The notes below the pieces were generated by a model. It did not search any database. It saw only the letters and a program-made list of their open reading frames with translations, and was not told the DNA's origin. The position numbers and the translations under genes were made by a program. DNA of 64,000 nt from an uncultured Idiomarina sp. (lineage in GTDB: Bacteria > Pseudomonadota > Gammaproteobacteria > Enterobacterales > Alteromonadaceae), in NCBI GenBank assembly GCA_946885915.1, contig CAMPHF010000006.1, positions 1-64,000 on the forward strand, given 5' to 3'. Each line of letters begins with the position of its first letter. Positions within the stretch are counted from its first letter, which is position 1. Below are positions 63,774 to 64,000 of this stretch, in pieces.

Positions 63774-64000
63774 TTACTCCTTTGGCTCAACTTGCTCCGG
63801 GCGGAACGTACGAAGTACCCAGATAATACCGCCGATAATAAAGAACGCACTCGGTGGCAATACCAAAAGACCGACTGGTTGATACCAGCCACCCTCTGCA
63901 GCTAGTGGCAGAATTTGCGCACCGAACAAGCTGCCAGAGCCAAACAGTTCGCGGAAAAAGCCAACCACTAACAAAATGAACGAGTAACCTAAACCGTTAC
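63774..64000 (-). CDS. nqrD: Na+-NQR subunit D, 3' part only
   Basis: The last 75 residues of NqrD; the gene begins beyond the right edge. The visible part has [22 protein letters not shown], the glycine-rich loop, a final helix ([19 protein letters not shown]) and the charged tail. NqrA, B and C genes should follow further right. Confidence 0.95.
   Translation of the reverse strand, partial: NGLGYSFILLVVGFFRELFGSGSLFGAQILPLAAEGGWYQPVGLLVLPPSAFFIIGGIIWVLRTFRPEQVEPKE

Overview
The window reads as chromosomal DNA of a marine gammaproteobacterium of the Alteromonadales, most like the Idiomarina/Pseudidiomarina group. The basis is the block pdxB-asd-fimV-truA-accD-folC-dedD-cvpA-purF next to fabB-mnmC-yfcL, a Na+-translocating NADH:quinone reductase (Nqr) operon ending in apbE and nqrM, a FimV/HubP-type polar protein, an isolated astB, many secreted peptidases, and almost no sugar catabolism. 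This placement is inference from gene content; no 16S gene is present. Gene density is high, and I see no insertion sequence, prophage, CRISPR array or integrase.

Layout. 0-0.5 kb: a minus-strand tRNA cluster (Pro-Arg-His-Pro, the last cut by the window edge) behind a near-consensus promoter with a GC-rich discriminator. 0.6-1.5 kb: folD. 1.5-10.1 kb: a ten-gene minus-strand type IVb pilus operon of the plasmid R64 thin-pilus type (TcpQ-like protein, secretin PilN, PilO, PilP, ATPase PilQ, PilR, major pilin PilS, a short minor pilin, a PilV-like tip protein with a five-residue repeat stalk, and a TadE-like protein). 10.2-12.9 kb: topA. 13.1-14.6 kb: an ArgR-box-like site, a promoter and astB. 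14.6-25 kb: the purF-cvpA / dedD-folC-accD-truA-fimV-asd-pdxB gene string on the minus strand. 25-29.7 kb: fabB, mnmC, yfcL, a flavodoxin and a HIT-family gene. 29.8-42.5 kb: a peptidase-rich stretch (zinc metalloprotease, M28 lipoprotein, DPP-IV-like S9 peptidase, M17 aminopeptidase) together with a ZnuD-type zinc receptor behind two tandem Zur boxes, a hot-dog thioesterase and a periplasmic metallo-beta-lactamase-fold protein. 42.5-46.8 kb: cysS, ppiB, lpxH, miaE and a Yip1-type membrane protein. 47-54.8 kb: an OlsF-like acyltransferase fusion, a dicarboxylate/amino-acid symporter, sohB, a VolA/Pla-1-type surface lipase and yciK. 54.8-58.5 kb: two tandem PepSY-type membrane proteins, glutaryl-CoA dehydrogenase and a secreted beta-propeller. 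58.5-64 kb: a cysteine desulfurase / dead MBL / rhodanese fusion directly behind nqrM, apbE, nqrF, nqrE and the 3' end of nqrD.

How the genes work together. The pilus genes overlap by 1-56 bases or lie within a few bases of each other, apart from a short gap holding a hairpin just before the major pilin, so they look like one assembly unit; no prepilin peptidase is encoded here. The secreted peptidases plus the amino-acid symporter fit an organism living on protein and peptides. The Zur-box/ZnuD arrangement would supply zinc to a cell that secretes several zinc enzymes. The nqr operon is followed by its maturation genes (apbE for FMN attachment, nqrM for Fe-S site formation) and then by a sulfur-mobilising fusion protein, which may be part of the same maturation job.

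The parts most worth following up are the PilV-like pentad stalk, the desulfurase fusion next to nqrM, the tandem Zur boxes, and two places where a terminator U-tract runs straight into an ATG.
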